A stretch of 64,000 nt of DNA from Vibrio salinus (GTDB lineage Bacteria > Pseudomonadota > Gammaproteobacteria > Enterobacterales > Vibrionaceae): contig NZ_JAJSDZ010000005.1 of the NCBI RefSeq assembly GCF_021272385.1, forward strand, positions 124,001 to 188,000, written 5' to 3'. The notes beneath the pieces are model-generated. The model did not search any database. It saw only the letters and a program-made list of their open reading frames with translations, and was not told the origin of the DNA. Shown piece by piece: positions 55,604 through 64,000 of the stretch; within the stretch, counting starts at the first letter, position 1; each line of letters starts with the position of its first letter. The position numbers and the translations under genes were made by a program.

Positions 55604-57514
55604 TCACTGTCCTAAAGCTTCTAACTCTTCCCAACGCTCAAAAGCAGCTTCAAGTTCTGCCTCTGTATTAGCAAGATCATCTAAAACCGGCTGAGTAATG
55701 TCGACACTCTGCGTAAAAAAAGTGGCTTCATTTACAACGGCCTGCAACTCGTCCACCCGGGCCTCTAACTGCTCTAACTTTTCCGGTAACGCTTCAAGTT
55801 CACGCTGTAACTTATACGAAAGCTTTTTACCGGGCTTTTTCGGCTGAGATTTTGGCTTATCAGCTTGTTTTTGTTCTGATTTCAGCTTTTTCTCATCGTT
55901 AAAGCGGCTGGCTTGTACCTGTTTACGTTGTTGCTGAGCGTCGTGATAACCACCGACGAATTCTTCAATTTTTCCATTACCTTCAAAAATCCAGCTCGAC
56001 ATCACCGTGTTATCCACAAACTGACGATCATGACTCACTAAAAGTAATGTTCCCTGATAATTGGCAAGCAAATCTTCTAAAAGTTCCAATGTTTCAATAT
56101 CTAAATCATTGGTTGGTTCATCCAAAACTAATAAGTTGTTCGGTTTGAGGAAAATCCTTGCCAGCAATAACCGATTTTTCTCCCCACCAGACAAAGCTTT
56201 CACCGGTGTTCTGGCTCGTTTTGGCGCAAAAAGAAAATCCTGCAGATAACTCAAAGCATGCCTCTGGCGGCCCTGAACCATGACTTCCTGTTTACCATCG
56301 GCTAAGTTATCGATCACGGATTTCTCAGGATCAAGAATTTCCCGATATTGATCAAAATACGCAACTTCTAACTTAGTTCCACAATGCAGATGGCCACCTG
56401 TGGGCTGGATTTCTCCCAACATCAACTTCAAAAGTGTACTTTTACCACAACCATTCGGGCCAATTAAAGCTATTTTATCACCACGCTGAATAGTAAAACT
56501 AAAATTATCAATAATTGACCGGCCTTCTATCTCATATTTAATATTTTCAGCTTCAAAAACAATTTTCCCAGAGCGAACCGCATCATCTATTTGGATATTG
56601 ACTTTCCCCTGAACATCACGTCGCTCGCTTCGTTCCATTCTTAATTTTTTAAGCGCTCTGACCCGGCCTTCATTTCTTGTGCGTCTGGCTTTAATTCCCT
56701 GACGAATCCACACTTCTTCCTGGGCCAATTTTTTATCAAATTCCGCATTTTGAAGCTCTTCTACCCGCAAAAGCTCGTCTTTCCCAAGCAGGTACCCGTC
56801 GTAATCACCTGGAAACGAAGACAAAGCCCCTCTGTCCAGATCAACAATGCGCGTTGCCATGGATTCAATAAAGGCTCTGTCATGAGAAATAAAAATGATG
56901 GACCCTTTGAAATCCTTAAGAAACGATTCCAGCCATTCGATGGTGGTGACATCCAGATGGTTAGTCGGCTCATCCAACAGCAATACGTCAGGGTCACAGA
57001 CTAATGCCCGAGCCAATGCCGCTTTTCTTTGCCACCCGCCAGAGAGTTCTGTCAGCGGTGTTGATCCATTCAGACTCAGTGAGGTAAGAACATTCGTGAT
57101 TCGATCTTCAAACCGCCATGCGCCAGCATATTCCAGTTGTTCCTGAATTTTTGCTAGCTTATTGATATTGGATTCCGTCGGATCCGTCTCGACTTTAACT
57201 AACTGCTCCTGATACTGTTTCAGTAACGCCCCCGACTCGGCCAGCCCTTCGGCAACATAATCAAATACCGTGCCCGACTCATTTCGTGGTGGATCTTGTT
57301 CTAAACGGGACACTGTCACATCCTGCGCCACCACCACTTTTCCGTCGTCCAGCAGAACATCGCCGGCCAGTACCTTCATCAGCGTTGATTTACCTGCACC
57401 ATTACGACCAACCAAGCACACCCGTTCATTTTCTTCTAATGCAAAGTCGGCATTGTCGAGCAATGGATGATCGCCAAAAGCCAGCATCCCATTGTGAATA
57501 TTAATTAAAGCCAT
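55604..57514 (-). CDS. uup: ABC-F ATPase Uup
   Basis: A soluble ABC-F protein of 636 residues with two ABC domains and a C-terminal coiled-coil DNA-binding extension. It is linked to ribosome function and to suppression of transposon excision. The first domain has GRNGAGKST, LSGGWQRK and VLLLDEPTNHLD; the second has GPNGCGKST, LSGGEKNR and LVLDEPTNDLD. The lysine-rich tail (KKLKSEQKQADKPKSQPKK) precedes the helical C-terminus. Start at 57514 (Met-Ala-Leu-Ile-Asn-Ile-His) fits other Uup proteins; the longer frame to 57541 begins inside the terminator hairpin. A matS-like 13-mer lies within the gene at 57307. Confidence 0.94.
   Translation of the reverse strand: MALINIHNGMLAFGDHPLLDNADFALEENERVCLVGRNGAGKSTLMKVLAGDVLLDDGKVVVAQDVTVSRLEQDPPRNESGTVFDYVAEGLAESGALLKQYQEQLVKVETDPTESNINKLAKIQEQLEYAGAWRFEDRITNVLTSLSLNGSTPLTELSGGWQRKAALARALVCDPDVLLLDEPTNHLDVTTIEWLESFLKDFKGSIIFISHDRAFIESMATRIVDLDRGALSSFPGDYDGYLLGKDELLRVEELQNAEFDKKLAQEEVWIRQGIKARRTRNEGRVRALKKLRMERSERRDVQGKVNIQIDDAVRSGKIVFEAENIKYEIEGRSIIDNFSFTIQRGDKIALIGPNGCGKSTLLKLMLGEIQPTGGHLHCGTKLEVAYFDQYREILDPEKSVIDNLADGKQEVMVQGRQRHALSYLQDFLFAPKRARTPVKALSGGEKNRLLLARIFLKPNNLLVLDEPTNDLDIETLELLEDLLANYQGTLLLVSHDRQFVDNTVMSSWIFEGNGKIEEFVGGYHDAQQQRKQVQASRFNDEKKLKSEQKQADKPKSQPKKPGKKLSYKLQRELEALPEKLEQLEARVDELQAVVNEATFFTQSVDITQPVLDDLANTEAELEAAFERWEELEALGQ
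57307..57319. other. matS-like site inside uup
   Basis: GGGACACTGTCAC matches GTGACRNYGTCAC at 12 of 13 positions. It may be a MatP site in the Ter macrodomain. Confidence 0.5.
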
Positions 57515-57541
57515 ATACAAATAACCATTATGTCTACACAT

Positions 57542-57575
57542 AACAAAGGGCCTGTTACCGGGCCCTTTGTTCAGA
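57542..57575 (-). terminator. Hairpin between rlmKL and uup
   Basis: Perfect 11-base arms AACAAAGGGCC (57542-57552) and GGCCCTTTGTT (57561-57571) lie 14 bases after the rlmKL stop. T content after the stem is modest. Confidence 0.7.
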
Positions 57576-57585
57576 TTCTTGTTTC

Positions 57586-59721
57586 TTATTTATTTCGGGT
57601 CACTAACCAGCAGTTATGAATCTGCTTATTTCGAGAAAAATCAACAGGAAGTGTTTTAGACGAAATATTTTCAGCATTAAGACCCAACTGTTCAATTCCC
57701 TGAATATCCATTTTAAAGTGACGTTTATTGTTTGAAAACACAATAGTGCCATCCGGGCTCAAAATTCTTTCCAAATGCGACAATAACTGTAGGTGATCTC
57801 TTTGTACATCAAATGTGGCGGACATTCGTTTCGAATTCGAAAATGTCGGCGGATCAATGAAAATAAGATCATACTGATCCGTCGCTTTTTCAAGCCATTG
57901 CAAACAATCTGCCTGGATAAACTGATGCCGGACCCCTTCATGCCCATTCAAGGACATATTCTGTCTGGCCCAGTCTAGGTAAGTTTTGGACATGTCCACC
58001 GTCGTCGTTGAAGCTGCACCACCATTAGCGGCATGAACGCTGGCAGATCCGGTGTACGCAAATAAATTTAAAAAGCGTTTATCCGCGGCCATCTGACCAA
58101 GCATGCGGCGTGTTAGCCGATGATCTAAAAACAGCCCGGTATCCAGATAATCCTGCAGATTGACAATAAAGCTGGCCCCATATTCCTGAACCACAAACTG
58201 CTCGGACTGTTTTGACAGAGCCTGATACTGAGATTTGCCTTTCTGTCTTTCCCGAACCTTCAGAATAACATTGTTGGATTCCACATCCAGAGTATTCATG
58301 ATCGCACGAAGCATATCCGTCAGACGGCGCTTCGCTTTTTCCGGTGCGATACTTTTCGGCGCTGCATACTCCTGTACGACGACAAACTCACCATAAATAT
58401 CAATGGCTGCATTATATTCCGGCAGATCGGCATCATAAACACGGAAACAATCCAGTCCTTCTTTACCTGCCCATTTTGCCAGCTTGGTAAAGTTTTTCTT
58501 CAGGCGATTGGAAAAATCGGGGGCAACCAAAGTTGATTGTTGTTCCCTGCCAGAAGCATTCGCATTTTCAGCCTCTTCCCGGACTGCAATATCATAAATT
58601 TTAAAGTGACACTGTAGCGATCCGTTAGCTATTTTATAGTGTTTCCCGGCACGCATCCGCAAACAACTCAGCAACTCATCATTGCTGGATAACAGTGCCG
58701 CCTGACATCCTGGGAAAAATTGCTTTAGTTGGGCTCCGAATGCGGAATACAGCGCAATCAGGCTTGGTTCAGTTCCTAGCCGCTCTCCGTATGGGGGATT
58801 CGAAAGAATAAAACCGTCCGCAAAATTTTCGGGACACTGTAACTTTGCAGCATCGCCTATTTTAAATTCAATTAAAGAATCAACACCGGCGCGTCTGGCA
58901 TTCGCTTTTGCTATCTCTATCAATTTTCGATCGATATCCAACGCGAAAAACGGCGTCGACGCCTGTTTTAGCCCTCGTTTTCCCGTTACTGAGGCTTCCG
59001 CTTTGACGGTATTCCAAACATCAGCATTAAAATCAATCAGTGATTCGAAGCCCCACTTGTGACGCATACTGCCCGGGGCAATATTTGCCGCTATCAGGCA
59101 AGCTTCGATAAGTAAGGTCCCGGAACCACACATAGGATCAAGTAATGGCTTATCCGGCGTCCAACCGGAACGTCGTATCAGTGCAGCCGCCAGCGTTTCA
59201 CGCAATGGTGCTCCGCCGGATTCACGCCGATATCCGCGAATATGCAAACTACCACCCACCATATCCACACCCAGAATGGCCTGATCTTTATGAAGACGAA
59301 CATGAAGACGAAGATCAGCACGATCCTTATCGATCGTTGGACGAGGCAGGTTCTTTTTCACAAAATGATCAACAACGGCGTCTTTGACCTTCATTGCGCC
59401 ATACTGGCTGTTTCTTATTGAACGGTTGGTCCCATTAAAGTCCACCACAAAACGTCTTGAAGAATGAAATACGTTAGGCCAGGCAATGGAATTAGCACTC
59501 AGGTACAAGTCCATATCATCATTACAAGTGAATTCTGACAAAATCTGTATAAAACGAGACGCGATCCGACTCCAAAGACAGCAACGGTATATGAGTTCCT
59601 GATCGGCTTTAAATTTAACTCCGGCCTGAACGGGTTTTGGGTCCTCGACACCCAGTTCTTTTAATTCATCCGCGAGGAGATTTTCCAGTCCTCTCGACGT
59701 TATTGCTAAATATTGACGCAT
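57586..59721 (-). CDS. rlmL: 23S rRNA methyltransferase RlmKL (m2G2445 / m7G2069)
   Basis: A 711-residue fused rRNA methyltransferase. The N-terminal half has a THUMP-type domain and RlmL catalytic motifs [13 protein letters not shown] (near 192) and [12 protein letters not shown] (near 308). The C-terminal half has RlmK motifs [16 protein letters not shown] and [12 protein letters not shown]. It methylates G2445 and G2069 of 23S rRNA. Length equals the E. coli fusion. It is followed by a hairpin and uup. Confidence 0.95.
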   Translation of the reverse strand: MRQYLAITSRGLENLLADELKELGVEDPKPVQAGVKFKADQELIYRCCLWSRIASRFIQILSEFTCNDDMDLYLSANSIAWPNVFHSSRRFVVDFNGTNRSIRNSQYGAMKVKDAVVDHFVKKNLPRPTIDKDRADLRLHVRLHKDQAILGVDMVGGSLHIRGYRRESGGAPLRETLAAALIRRSGWTPDKPLLDPMCGSGTLLIEACLIAANIAPGSMRHKWGFESLIDFNADVWNTVKAEASVTGKRGLKQASTPFFALDIDRKLIEIAKANARRAGVDSLIEFKIGDAAKLQCPENFADGFILSNPPYGERLGTEPSLIALYSAFGAQLKQFFPGCQAALLSSNDELLSCLRMRAGKHYKIANGSLQCHFKIYDIAVREEAENANASGREQQSTLVAPDFSNRLKKNFTKLAKWAGKEGLDCFRVYDADLPEYNAAIDIYGEFVVVQEYAAPKSIAPEKAKRRLTDMLRAIMNTLDVESNNVILKVRERQKGKSQYQALSKQSEQFVVQEYGASFIVNLQDYLDTGLFLDHRLTRRMLGQMAADKRFLNLFAYTGSASVHAANGGAASTTTVDMSKTYLDWARQNMSLNGHEGVRHQFIQADCLQWLEKATDQYDLIFIDPPTFSNSKRMSATFDVQRDHLQLLSHLERILSPDGTIVFSNNKRHFKMDIQGIEQLGLNAENISSKTLPVDFSRNKQIHNCWLVTRNK

Positions 59722-60121
59722 AATTATTTTCTAGAAATCAAAACGGTCGACAGTATAACCGAGACGTCTCTATTAAGCGAAAATTTCTCTGAAAACATCT
59801 CACCTTTTCTCTTCATTTTCTTATTTAAAACGAACCAACGCCAAACCATATTATTTTCACTATCAATTTTACTGATACATAAAATCAAGCGCTACAAAGT
59901 AAGTGAGTATTTATTCACGTCAAATATTGGTATATACCAAATGGCGAATTCAGCTGTAATTAGATTACAGAATTACGATAAAAGCGGAAGAAAATAGGTA
60001 AAACTGAAAAATAACCGATAAGGTTCTAGCAAAAATAATTGCCTGATTTTTATTCTTTCTGCAGCTATCTCACAAATAAGATGTACGCTGTATCATTGAT
60101 AGACCAGATTACAAACAAAAA
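59722..60121. other. Intergenic stretch without a convincing gene
   Basis: About 400 AT-rich bases between rlmKL and the zapC terminator. A plus-strand frame at 59713-59997 (94 codons) overlaps the rlmKL start, has no ribosome site and looks random. The stretch presumably contains the rlmKL promoter; no clear -35/-10 pair or operator was picked out. Confidence 0.6.
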
Positions 60122-60146
60122 AAAATCGGCCGAAGCCGATTTAAAA
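60122..60146 (-). terminator. Terminator after zapC
   Basis: Arms ATCGGC (60125-60130) and GCCGAT (60135-60140); on the minus strand it is followed by a run of T. Confidence 0.85.
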
Positions 60147-60183
60147 CATTAATGGAAAAATAAAAATAGCTAATGTATGAAAA

Positions 60184-60732
60184 CTAACTCACCATAGAAA
60201 ATGTCTCTGGTTGAAATTTAATACTGGGCATTCCCATCCGGTCATGCATCACTTTAATGACATCCGAAAATTTAAGATTCTTTGTCGAATTCAAAGCAAA
60301 ACCATCCGGCTCAACACAAATACACATACTTGAACTGTCCCCTGACTCTATAACGATAAAATGACCATCGTTAAAGTCATTTTTCAGAGAAACTAGTTCA
60401 CCTTCTCTAGGCGCAAGCACTTCATGAGCGGTCTGAGTATCAAAAAACCAACTTTTAGGCTGAATTGGTTTATAAAATCGTTTTGCTGCAACACAATTCA
60501 ATACTAACTCAGCTTTACGGGCATCAATCAACGGTAGAAATGATGTCGATTCACAGAATGCCTGATAATCACCTGCATCATCAACAGTAAATTCATTAGT
60601 AGAGAAAGCACAATCGACGAGCACTTTAGCCGGGAAGTTCGTTCTGAAAAGCATATCAGCTCCCAAATCAAGCATCAGGTGACTTTCTCTATCACAGAAG
60701 TACCAACTCCATTTGTCACTCGGTTTTAGCAT
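60184..60732 (-). CDS. zapC: Cell division protein ZapC
   Basis: A 182-residue cytoplasmic protein that binds FtsZ and promotes bundling of the Z-ring. The N-terminus (MLKPSDKWSWYFCDRESHLMLDLGADMLFRTNFPAK) is characteristic of ZapC. The gene sits next to pyrD and rlmKL, the order known in E. coli and Vibrio. It is probably transcribed alone, since terminators lie on both sides. Confidence 0.92.
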   Translation of the reverse strand: MLKPSDKWSWYFCDRESHLMLDLGADMLFRTNFPAKVLVDCAFSTNEFTVDDAGDYQAFCESTSFLPLIDARKAELVLNCVAAKRFYKPIQPKSWFFDTQTAHEVLAPREGELVSLKNDFNDGHFIVIESGDSSSMCICVEPDGFALNSTKNLKFSDVIKVMHDRMGMPSIKFQPETFSMVS

Positions 60733-60823
60733 TGCTCAAATTCTCTACTTATCGATTACTAAATTGATCTGGTAAAAGACTGCTATATTTACCAACGATT
60801 GCTAATTATTTTATAAACGATTA

Positions 60824-60861
60824 ATAAAAAAAAAAGAGGAAATAGAAAACCATTTCCTCTT
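60824..60861 (-). terminator. Terminator after pyrD
   Basis: Arms AAGAGGAAAT (60834-60843) and ATTTCCTCTT (60852-60861); on the minus strand a run of about ten T follows. Confidence 0.9.
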
Positions 60862-60910
60862 AAAGATTCAGTAAGATAAGTTGAAAAATACCCGTTGGCT
60901 TTTAATTATC

Positions 60911-61921
60911 TTAAATATTCTTAACAATATTTTTAACTAGACCAGGTCCCTGATAAATAAACCCAGTATAAACCTGAACCAATTTAGCACCAGCCAGCAT
61001 TTTTTCTTTTGCCGACACAAATGAATCAATTCCTCCCACACCAATGATTGGAATCTCATCACCAAGCTGCTGATATATTTTCTTAATGACTTCAGTGCTT
61101 CTCATCTGAATCGGCTTCCCACTCAGACCACCCGTTTCGTTGGCATGTTTCATTCCGGCCACAACGGAACGGTCCAATGTTGTGTTTGTCGCAATAACTC
61201 CATCAATTTCATTTTTCTTCAGGGAGTCACAAATCTGCACCAATTCTTCATCCGTCAAATCTGGAGCGATTTTCAACGCCAGAGGAACATACTTGTTGTA
61301 TTTCTCCGCTAATTCCTTTTGTTTCTCTTTTAACACAGAAAGAAGATCATCCAATGCCTGGCCATACTGAAGCGTTCTTAATCCAGGAGTATTTGGTGAA
61401 GAAATATTCACCGCAATATAACCGGCGTATTGATAGACTTTCTCCATACAAATCAGATAATCATCGGCTCCGTTTTCTATTGGAGTATCTTTATTCTTAC
61501 CAATATTGATACCAATAATACCGTCGTATTTTGCCTTCTTTACGTTTTCAACCAGATGATCAACACCTTTATTGTTGAATCCCATGCGGTTAATAATACC
61601 TTCAGCTTCAATAAGCCTGAACAATCGAGGTTTATCATTACCAGGCTGAGGCCTTGGTGTCACTGTTCCGACTTCAACAAACCCGAATCCCATTGCACCA
61701 AACGCTTCGATGCATTCTCCATTTTTGTCCAAACCTGCGGCCAAACCAACTGGGTTTTTAAATGTTAACCCCATGCATTCAACCGGTCGGTTTGGAAGAT
61801 GTTGCCGATAACACAGATCAAGTGGTGTGCCAGTGAATCGTTTAAAATTTTCAATAGCAAGTTCATGTGCCTTTTCGGCATCGAGTTGAAAAAAGCCAGT
61901 TCTGGCTAAGCGGTAGAGCAT
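60911..61921 (-). CDS. pyrD: Quinone-dependent dihydroorotate dehydrogenase
   Basis: A class 2 enzyme that oxidises dihydroorotate to orotate at the inner membrane, passing electrons to quinone. It has 336 residues. The N-terminal amphipathic helix ([22 protein letters not shown]) is the membrane and quinone domain. FMN-site motifs are [14 protein letters not shown] and [12 protein letters not shown], with the catalytic Ser in SSPNT. The C-terminal phosphate loop contains IIGVGGI. Confidence 0.96.
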   Translation of the reverse strand: MLYRLARTGFFQLDAEKAHELAIENFKRFTGTPLDLCYRQHLPNRPVECMGLTFKNPVGLAAGLDKNGECIEAFGAMGFGFVEVGTVTPRPQPGNDKPRLFRLIEAEGIINRMGFNNKGVDHLVENVKKAKYDGIIGINIGKNKDTPIENGADDYLICMEKVYQYAGYIAVNISSPNTPGLRTLQYGQALDDLLSVLKEKQKELAEKYNKYVPLALKIAPDLTDEELVQICDSLKKNEIDGVIATNTTLDRSVVAGMKHANETGGLSGKPIQMRSTEVIKKIYQQLGDEIPIIGVGGIDSFVSAKEKMLAGAKLVQVYTGFIYQGPGLVKNIVKNI

Positions 61922-61936
61922 TGTGCCTCCGAAAGA

Positions 61937-61960
61937 AAAGCCCCGTATAAACGGGGCCTT
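61937..61960 (-). terminator. Terminator after NAD-glutamate dehydrogenase
   Basis: Arms GCCCCG (61940-61945) and CGGGGC (61952-61957) followed by TTTTC on the minus strand, just before pyrD. Confidence 0.8.
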
Positions 61961-61964
61961 ATTA

Positions 61965-64000
61965 TCACTTATTTGACGTACAATTCAAATTTAAAAGTGC
62001 TAATTCTCTTAATGCGACTGAAAATTTCGCAAATTCATGTACAGAGCCAACCTTGAACTCTCGGAGGATATTTTCCCATCGCAATAAAGCTTTACTATTC
62101 GCTTCAATCCATTCCTCCAAACCAGCTAGAACTGCATGATCGTCATCCCATTGGCAGGAACAACTCAGTACCAGTGACGTCAGCGATCTTTGCTGCCAAT
62201 CCAGATCCTCACGGAATGCGGATCGTGCCAGTGCCTGCCAGTGGTTGTCGGCAACCTGTTGGTTGATCTGATTAAGGAACCAGTGAAGCGATAGCCGATC
62301 CCCCAGATGAAAGTACAACTTAGCAGTTTTCACAACATCGGTCTGATGAGCTTCTGCCACTTCTGTGATATCCAGCGCTGAATTCAGACTCGATAAGCGT
62401 GAAACCCAGTGAGCCGTCTCCGGATCAATACCCGATTCGATCCAGCTTTCGGCTAACCGGTTGTGCTCTTCAATTTCCGTCGACACCAAAAGATCATCCA
62501 GATTTTCCGAGATCTTTTCTACGTTCATCTTATAACGGCTAACTAACTCGGTAATCGGCTGATGTGTATTCTGATTTCTCAGGATCCATCTTGATAATCT
62601 GCGGATAACACGCCGCAAATAAACCAGAACTTCATACTGAATCTGAGATGAGGCCGCCAAATCGCGGTTTCTTACGTTATGGATAATCTTATCTATGGAG
62701 AACACTTCTCTGACAACACTATAAGCATTGGTGATATCTATCGATTCAGCGCCGGTTTCTTCATTCAAACGAGCAACAAAATTACACCCCATCTCGTTAA
62801 CAATCTGATTGGCTAATGTTGTTGCAATAATTTCTTTGCTCAATGGGTGAGAGGTAAATTCATCACTATAGTGACGTTGTAACTCATCAGGGAAATATTG
62901 CGTCAGCAATTTTGCATGATACGGTTCCTGAGCAATGCTGTCGGTGGCAAGCTTCTCTTTAAGATACATCTTGCCATACGCGACCAGAACAGACAGTTCT
63001 GGTCTCGACATTCCTTCTCCCCGTTTTTCCCGTTCCAGTAACGTTTCATCATCGGGCAAAAATTCCAGATTACGATCAAGATACCCCGACTTCTCTAAAT
63101 AGTGGATAAACCGGATCTGTTCTTTCACAACCGTCACACTCTGACTTTCAGATACGGAGATCGATTCCGCCTGCTGATAAGCATCATCAAGGACAATCCG
63201 GCTCACTTCTTCCTGCATTTTCTGAAGAAGAATATTTCGTTGTTTAACCGTTAAATCCCCATTATTGACCAGGCTATTAAGGAATATTTTGATGTTGACT
63301 TCGTTATCAGAACAATCCACACCACCAACATTATCAACAAAATCCGTATTAATACGTCCACCACTTAATGAATATTCAATACGCCCTAATTGAGTTACCC
63401 CCAGATTGCCCCCTTCACCAATGATCTTCGCCCGGACTTCTCCACCATCAACACGAACGGCATCATTGGAACGATCGCCAACATCCGAATGCGATTCCTT
63501 AGTGGATTTAATGTATGTTCCGATGCCGCCATTCCACAATAGATCAACCTGCATCGTCAGTATCAGATGAATCAACTCATTGGGTGTCAGCGTTGATTTT
63601 GCAGTGTTAAGCATCGATTTCATTTCCGGCGTTAATTTGATGGCTTTGAGTTTTCTTGAAAAGACACCGCCTCCGGCCGAAATCAACTCGGCATTGTAAT
63701 CTTTCCAGGATGATCGGGGTTGATCAAACAAACGCTTACGTTCTTGCCAACTCACTGCCGCATTCGGCGTTGGATCAATAAAGATATGCATATGATTAAA
63801 TGCCGCCAGTAATTTAATGTGTTTGGATGACAACATTCCGTTTCCGAAAACATCACCAGCCATATCACCAATACCGACGGCAGTAAAATCAGTTGACTGA
63901 CAATCAATATTGACCTCACGGAAATGGCGTTTTACTGATTCCCATGCCCCTTTTGCAGTAATCCCCATGGCTTTGTGGTCGTAGCCATTTGATCCACCGG
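61965..64000 (-). CDS. NAD-specific glutamate dehydrogenase, large type, C-terminal part (partial)
   Basis: The last 678 codons of a large (L-GDH, about 180 kDa class) NAD-glutamate dehydrogenase, which converts glutamate to 2-oxoglutarate and ammonium. The frame runs off the window; residues before the first Met at 63968 read [10 protein letters not shown], the conserved region next to [18 protein letters not shown]. Further on, [20 protein letters not shown] is the NAD-binding region. Catalytic Lys lies outside the window. A terminator separates it from pyrD. A matS-like 13-mer lies at 62871. Confidence 0.94.
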   Translation of the reverse strand, partial: GGSNGYDHKAMGITAKGAWESVKRHFREVNIDCQSTDFTAVGIGDMAGDVFGNGMLSSKHIKLLAAFNHMHIFIDPTPNAAVSWQERKRLFDQPRSSWKDYNAELISAGGGVFSRKLKAIKLTPEMKSMLNTAKSTLTPNELIHLILTMQVDLLWNGGIGTYIKSTKESHSDVGDRSNDAVRVDGGEVRAKIIGEGGNLGVTQLGRIEYSLSGGRINTDFVDNVGGVDCSDNEVNIKIFLNSLVNNGDLTVKQRNILLQKMQEEVSRIVLDDAYQQAESISVSESQSVTVVKEQIRFIHYLEKSGYLDRNLEFLPDDETLLEREKRGEGMSRPELSVLVAYGKMYLKEKLATDSIAQEPYHAKLLTQYFPDELQRHYSDEFTSHPLSKEIIATTLANQIVNEMGCNFVARLNEETGAESIDITNAYSVVREVFSIDKIIHNVRNRDLAASSQIQYEVLVYLRRVIRRLSRWILRNQNTHQPITELVSRYKMNVEKISENLDDLLVSTEIEEHNRLAESWIESGIDPETAHWVSRLSSLNSALDITEVAEAHQTDVVKTAKLYFHLGDRLSLHWFLNQINQQVADNHWQALARSAFREDLDWQQRSLTSLVLSCSCQWDDDHAVLAGLEEWIEANSKALLRWENILREFKVGSVHEFAKFSVALRELALLNLNCTSNK
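62871..62883. other. matS-like site inside the glutamate dehydrogenase gene
   Basis: GTGACGTTGTAAC matches GTGACRNYGTCAC at 12 of 13 positions. Confidence 0.5.

Noticed and set aside
58606..58618. A further matS-like 13-mer (two mismatches) inside rlmKL
   Set aside because: Two mismatches are too weak to list as a site by itself; mentioned only with the cluster.
59713..59997. A 94-codon plus-strand frame starting inside the rlmKL start region
   Set aside because: It overlaps the start of rlmKL on the other strand, has no ribosome-binding site, and its product shows no domain or plausible topology; probably chance in AT-rich DNA.

Overview
The window looks like a piece of a Vibrionaceae chromosome (Vibrio or a close relative), low in GC and densely packed. 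The evidence is gene content and order: a TtpC-type TonB2 operon beside norM/ribE, DUF3802, DUF2960 and DUF3634 proteins, a tandem glycine riboswitch before an AGCS symporter, a NosP/VpsS pair near fnr, and the block matP, LonH-like protease, fabA, rmf, DUF3466, uup, rlmKL, zapC, pyrD, NAD-GDH. From memory this matches the terminus half of Vibrio chromosome I; no database was searched. No rRNA, tRNA, IS element, prophage or CRISPR array was seen.

Layout. 0-10 kb: the end of an outer-membrane-like protein, a Na+/H+ antiporter, HIT protein, Zn-PLC-like protein, LysE exporter, Fe-alcohol dehydrogenase, glycine-riboswitch-controlled symporter, two membrane proteins and an atypical lactate/malate dehydrogenase. 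10-15 kb: the tightly coupled TonB2 energy-transduction operon (DUF3450, ttpC, exbB2, exbD2, tonB2, TPR) behind a Fur-box candidate. 15-29 kb: norM, ribE, fructosamine kinase, an MCP, tRNA modification, nagK, a two-component pair whose NtrC-like regulator lacks GAFTGA, an ammonium transporter and cobB. 29-38 kb: potABCD, a Bax-like glucosaminidase, ttcA, uspE and fnr with its own FNR box.

38-51 kb is the most interesting part. A FIST-domain NO-sensor gene (nosP/vpsV) with a long perfect inverted repeat at its start is followed by the hybrid kinase vpsS, then by a very good dif (XerCD) site at 42023-42050. A chemoreceptor and a five-gene carbohydrate ABC operon with an intracellular DUF5060-type hydrolase come next, and then matP. 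I found three matS-like 13-mers, each with one mismatch, between 50.9 and 62.9 kb, one of them just upstream of matP. The window therefore appears to span the dif point and part of the Ter macrodomain.

51-64 kb is conserved housekeeping: LonH-like protease, fabA with a FabR-type operator, rmf, a GlyGly-CTERM surface protein, uup, rlmKL, zapC, pyrD and the C-terminal part of a large NAD-glutamate dehydrogenase that runs off the window. Linking themes are oxygen and nitric-oxide sensing (fnr, NosP/VpsS), iron (TonB2), nitrogen and amine uptake (amt, pot, glycine symporter), and chromosome-terminus processing (dif, MatP/matS, ZapC).
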